A stretch of DNA of 64,000 nt from Dermacoccus abyssi (GTDB taxonomy: Bacteria > Actinomycetota > Actinomycetes > Actinomycetales > Dermatophilaceae): the NCBI RefSeq assembly GCF_003515945.1, contig NZ_QWLM01000001.1, positions 248,001-312,000 of the forward strand, written 5' to 3'. Below, piece after piece: positions 61,605 to 64,000 of this stretch. The notes beneath the pieces were generated by a model, which was not told the origin of the DNA, did not search any database, and was given only the letters and a program-made list of their open reading frames with translations. A program made the translations under genes and the position numbers. The number at the start of each line of letters is the position of its first letter. Within the stretch, counting starts at the first letter, position 1.

Positions 61605-62507
61605 ATGGACCTTCCGCCGGGCGCTCCCCTGACGACCGCCGCCCTCACTGCGCTGGGGTACGACGCCCACGCGCGCCGACGCCTCTGTTCCAGCGGGCAC
61701 CTGCGACGCATCACCCACGGCGTCTATGTCGTCGCCAAAGCTGCGCCTGCGACGTTCGCCGAACAGCGGAGGCAGTACCTCCAGCGGGCGGGCGCCCTCA
61801 TGGCGGCACTCCCCGGCACGTATCTCGTCGGCCCGAGCGCCTGTCTGGCACAAAATCTCCCGCTGCTGAACCCACCGTCAGCCATTCATCTGTCCCGGGA
61901 GCGACAGCTCCACTCGAACCGAGCGGGCGTCGTTTCGCGTCGTCCGTGGCCGCATTCCGTCGAGCCGGTCGACGGCCTCATGACGCAGCAGGCGACGGCG
62001 GCCGTCATCGAGATCGCGGCACTCGAGGGGACGTTGGCCGGTCTCGTTCCCGCCGACGTCGCCGCACGCCGCGGCCTCTTGCTCGACGCCGATGCGCTCC
62101 TCGACGCCTGGGGTCGACGCAGGGGCAACACCCACGCCCGAGCGGCATTGGCCCTCGCGGACGGTCGACGCGAGTCGGTGCTCGAGACACGGGTCGCGTG
62201 GGCGGCTGCGCTCGAAGGCATCGCCCTCGACCCGCAACTGCGAGTCCTCGACGAACGCGGAGGGTTCGTCGCCCGAGCGGACTTCGTCGTGCGCGGGCAT
62301 CGCGTCATCGTCGAGGTCGACGGGTTGGGCAAGTACCGTCACGACGGCGACCTACGGGCGGAGAAGCTTCGTCAGAGCGACCTGGAACGTCTCGGGTGGG
62401 TCGTCGTGAGGATCATGGCGAGAGACATCGACGCCGGCCGGGTGGGCGCGCTCCTGCGCGACGCCATCCGTCACGCCGACGCGCTCTTCGGCCCGTCAGC
62501 TGCCTGA
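61605..62507 (+). CDS. AbiEi-type antitoxin-domain protein with DUF559-like nuclease fold
   Basis: This 300-residue protein begins with an AbiEi-type winged-helix domain (TAALTALGYDAHARRRLCSS, then RITHGVYVV at about residues 35-43). Its C-terminal DUF559-like segment has ARADF and VIVEVDGLGKYR, the Asp and Glu-x-Asp pattern of PD-(D/E)XK nucleases, at about residues 222-245, then RLGWVVVRI. Proteins of this type are common orphan genes in actinobacteria and relate to the antitoxin of type IV toxin-antitoxin systems; no toxin partner is present here. ATG 61605 fits the domain start. The stop codon lies inside the downstream repeat copy. Confidence 0.82.
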   Translation: MDLPPGAPLTTAALTALGYDAHARRRLCSSGHLRRITHGVYVVAKAAPATFAEQRRQYLQRAGALMAALPGTYLVGPSACLAQNLPLLNPPSAIHLSRERQLHSNRAGVVSRRPWPHSVEPVDGLMTQQATAAVIEIAALEGTLAGLVPADVAARRGLLLDADALLDAWGRRRGNTHARAALALADGRRESVLETRVAWAAALEGIALDPQLRVLDERGGFVARADFVVRGHRVIVEVDGLGKYRHDGDLRAEKLRQSDLERLGWVVVRIMARDIDAGRVGALLRDAIRHADALFGPSAA

Positions 62508-62572
62508 CGCCAAAAGTGCAGGTTGTGCACGATATTTCATGCACAACCTGCACTTTTCCGCATCAACTGACG
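62504..62572. repeat. 69-bp direct repeat, copy 2, with internal hairpin
   Basis: The arms here are 17 nt: AAAAGTGCAGGTTGTGC (62512-62528) and its complement (62541-62557), with a 12-nt loop and T4 on both strands. It supplies the stop codon of the AbiEi-like gene and lies between convergent genes, so it should terminate both. Confidence 0.9.
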
Positions 62573-62578
62573 CAGGGG

Positions 62579-62995
62579 TCAGGCCGCTTCGGCGTTCCCT
62601 CGCCCACGACGCACGTACGCCCAACCCATGAAGCCGAGCAGGATGCCGGCGACGCAGGTCCACGGCCACCAGTGCCGGTCGCCCTCGTGAAGGGCCGGCA
62701 CGAGCAGCGTCACGACGAGCGCGAGCGCCCACACGGCGATGCCACCGAGGATGACCCGGGCGGTGTCGAGGTGAAGCGGTTGCGGCTTCGGAATGACGGT
62801 GTCGCCGCCGGTGAAGAAACGCTCGTAGGGCGACTCCTCGGGCGGGGGCGCACCCTCCTGGGGCAGACGGACGCCGGCCTCGTACGACATGGAGACCTCG
62901 GCGCGCTCGCGCATCTCCCGCGCGCGCTCCACCGAACGGGGCGTCGCGCCGTCCGGGCGCGGTTCGCGCGCACGACGGGAGGGGTCTGGTGTCAC
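62579..62995 (-). CDS. DUF2530 membrane protein
   Basis: This 138-residue protein has an unstructured charged N-terminus of about 65 residues, then LHLDTARVILGGIAVWALALVV and WWPWTCVAGILLGFMGWAYVRR, the two helices of the actinobacterial DUF2530 family. The function is unknown. GTG at 62995 has TAGGCT 7 nt upstream and no Shine-Dalgarno sequence. It is divergent from the NCS2 permease gene, a pairing often seen in actinobacteria. Confidence 0.88.
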   Translation of the reverse strand: MTPDPSRRAREPRPDGATPRSVERAREMRERAEVSMSYEAGVRLPQEGAPPPEESPYERFFTGGDTVIPKPQPLHLDTARVILGGIAVWALALVVTLLVPALHEGDRHWWPWTCVAGILLGFMGWAYVRRGRGNAEAA

Positions 62996-63002
62996 GGCGT
63001 CC

Positions 63003-63008
63003 AGCCTA
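63003..63008 (-). promoter_or_regulatory. TAGGCT -10 element of DUF2530 gene
   Basis: TAGGCT on the minus strand with a 7-nt spacer to the GTG at 62995. Confidence 0.5.
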
Positions 63009-63067
63009 GTTCACGGCCTGGAGCGCCCACCCCTCGGCGCCGAACACGGGCACGCTCCCGCACGAAA

Positions 63068-63073
63068 TACCAT
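63068..63073 (+). promoter_or_regulatory. TACCAT -10 element of the NCS2 permease gene
   Basis: TACCAT with a 7-nt spacer (CAGTGCC) to the ATG at 63081. Confidence 0.5.
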
Positions 63074-63080
63074 CAGTGCC

Positions 63081-64000
63081 ATGTCGAGCACACCCATGAC
63101 TGCCCAGCCCGGGGGCGCACCGTCCGGCGCACTGGACCGCTACTTCAAGATCACCGAGCGCGGTTCCACCGTCGGTCGCGAGATCCGCGGCGGTCTGGTC
63201 ACGTTCTTCACGATGGCTTACATCATCGTGCTCAACCCGCTCATCATCGGCACCCAGGCCGACTCGACGGGTCACTACATCGGAGGCGGCACCGAGCCGA
63301 ACCTCACCGCCGTCGCCGCCGTGACGGCCCTCGTCGCCGGTCTCATGAGCATCCTCATGGGCAGCGTCGCCAAGTTCCCCATCGCCATCGCCACCGGCCT
63401 CGGCCTCAACGCGTTCCTCGCGTTCTCCGTCGCCAAGATCCCCGGCATGACGTGGAACGACGCGATGGGCCTCGTCGTCATCGAGGGATTCATCATCTTC
63501 CTGCTCGTCGTGAGCGGGTTCCGCAAGGCGCTGTTCGCCGCCATCCCCCGTTCGCTCAAGACCGCCATCTCGGTGGGTATCGGCCTGTTCATCTGCCTCG
63601 TCGCGCTTCACGACGCGGGCTTCAACTCCGCCGGTGGCGGCTTCCTCCAGCTCGGCCCGACGGGCAACCTGCAGGGCTGGCCGGTGCTCGTCTTCATCAT
63701 CGGCGTGCTCCTCATCGCGGCGCTCATGGCGCGTCGTGTGCACGGTGCCATGCTCATCGGCATCATCGCCATGACGGCGCTGGCGCTCGTCATCGAGGGC
63801 GTCGCGGATCTGGGCGCGAAGGGTGAGAAGAACCCGACGGGCTGGTCGCTCACCATTCCGTCGATGCCGAAGGATCTGCTCACAGCCCCCGACTTCTCGA
63901 TCATCGGCGACTTCTCCCTGACGGGTGCGTTCGCGAAGGTCGGCGCCATCTCCGCCATCCTCATCATCTTCACGCTTGTGCTCGGCGCGTTCTTCGACCT
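63081..64000 (+). CDS. NCS2-family purine permease (3' end outside the window)
   Basis: The first 306 codons are visible and the frame is open to the window edge. The protein starts YFKITERGSTVGREIRGGLV, then has FFTMAYIIVLNPLIIG and ATGLGLNAFLAFSV, the signature of AzgA/PbuG-type hypoxanthine-guanine-adenine permeases of the NCS2 group. At least seven membrane helices are seen. It should import purine bases with protons. It is divergent from the DUF2530 gene, and TACCAT 7 nt before the ATG suggests a leaderless mRNA. Confidence 0.92.
   Translation, partial: MSSTPMTAQPGGAPSGALDRYFKITERGSTVGREIRGGLVTFFTMAYIIVLNPLIIGTQADSTGHYIGGGTEPNLTAVAAVTALVAGLMSILMGSVAKFPIAIATGLGLNAFLAFSVAKIPGMTWNDAMGLVVIEGFIIFLLVVSGFRKALFAAIPRSLKTAISVGIGLFICLVALHDAGFNSAGGGFLQLGPTGNLQGWPVLVFIIGVLLIAALMARRVHGAMLIGIIAMTALALVIEGVADLGAKGEKNPTGWSLTIPSMPKDLLTAPDFSIIGDFSLTGAFAKVGAISAILIIFTLVLGAFFD

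Noticed and set aside
61473-62572. The two 69-bp repeats considered as insertion-sequence ends or phage attachment sites
   Set aside because: They are direct, not inverted, relative to each other and no transposase or integrase lies between or beside them. A single-gene cassette fits better.

Overview
The window is about 64 kb of high-GC actinobacterial chromosome. Gene content and order (a mycobacterial-type htdX-fabG4-fadA2 block, rpmG next to hadA/hadB with tRNA-Met and tRNA-Thr, recCBD, menaquinone genes) suggest a Micrococcales member, probably in or near Dermacoccaceae/Intrasporangiaceae. The family is inferred from content only and the species cannot be named. No prophage, insertion sequence, integrase, CRISPR array or replication origin is visible.

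Layout. 1-1136: minus-strand tRNA-Thr, tRNA-Met, rpmG, hadA and a truncated hadB. 1567-8066: a fatty-acyl locus, with htdX-like dehydratase, fabG4-like reductase and fadA2-like thiolase on the minus strand, divergent from a TetR regulator and an acyl-CoA-oxidase-type flavoprotein. 8192-12936: DUF952 protein, tRNA-Tyr, YajQ, a small membrane protein, a Tat-type metallophosphoesterase and an acyl-CoA dehydrogenase. 13203-17377: an isochorismatase pseudogene, then an acyl-CoA ligase, two SDR reductases and an HtdZ-like hydratase; two near-identical palindromes sit at the ligase and SDR promoters. 17476-21504: aminopeptidase N, a GNAT acetyltransferase and HtpX. 21635-31373: a ten-gene complex I cluster in the order nuoA-B-C-H-I-J-K-L-M-N, transcribed leftward, with no nuoD, E, F or G. 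31571-40193: recC-recB-recD, divergent from nuoA. 40294-44323: a RarD-type permease, then a TetR/aldolase/lactone-oxidase operon. 44418-51099: menaquinone genes (polyprenyl diphosphate synthase, menJ-like reductase, ubiE/menG, menF, menD). 51240-64000: aldose epimerase, helicase-associated protein, Nudix hydrolase, EamA permease, PepO, MHS-type transporter, XPB-like helicase, an AbiEi/nuclease-fold gene between direct repeats, a DUF2530 protein and the start of an NCS2 purine permease.

How the genes fit together. Two regions handle acyl-CoA metabolism, one TetR-linked and one marked by a shared palindrome. The complex I cluster and the menaquinone genes serve the same respiratory chain. The XPB-like helicase and the helicase-associated protein are probably functional partners although about 5 kb apart.

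Most unusual points. NuoB carries a C-terminal tail of about 240 residues with four copies of a charged helical repeat. The nuo cluster lacks the NADH module and nuoD. NuoI starts with a histidine-rich stretch. menF and menD each appear to lack one base, which is either sequence error or real inactivation. The AbiEi-like gene lies between 69-bp direct repeats that each form a hairpin. At least twelve genes show a TAnnnT hexamer 6-8 nt before the start codon, consistent with leaderless transcription.
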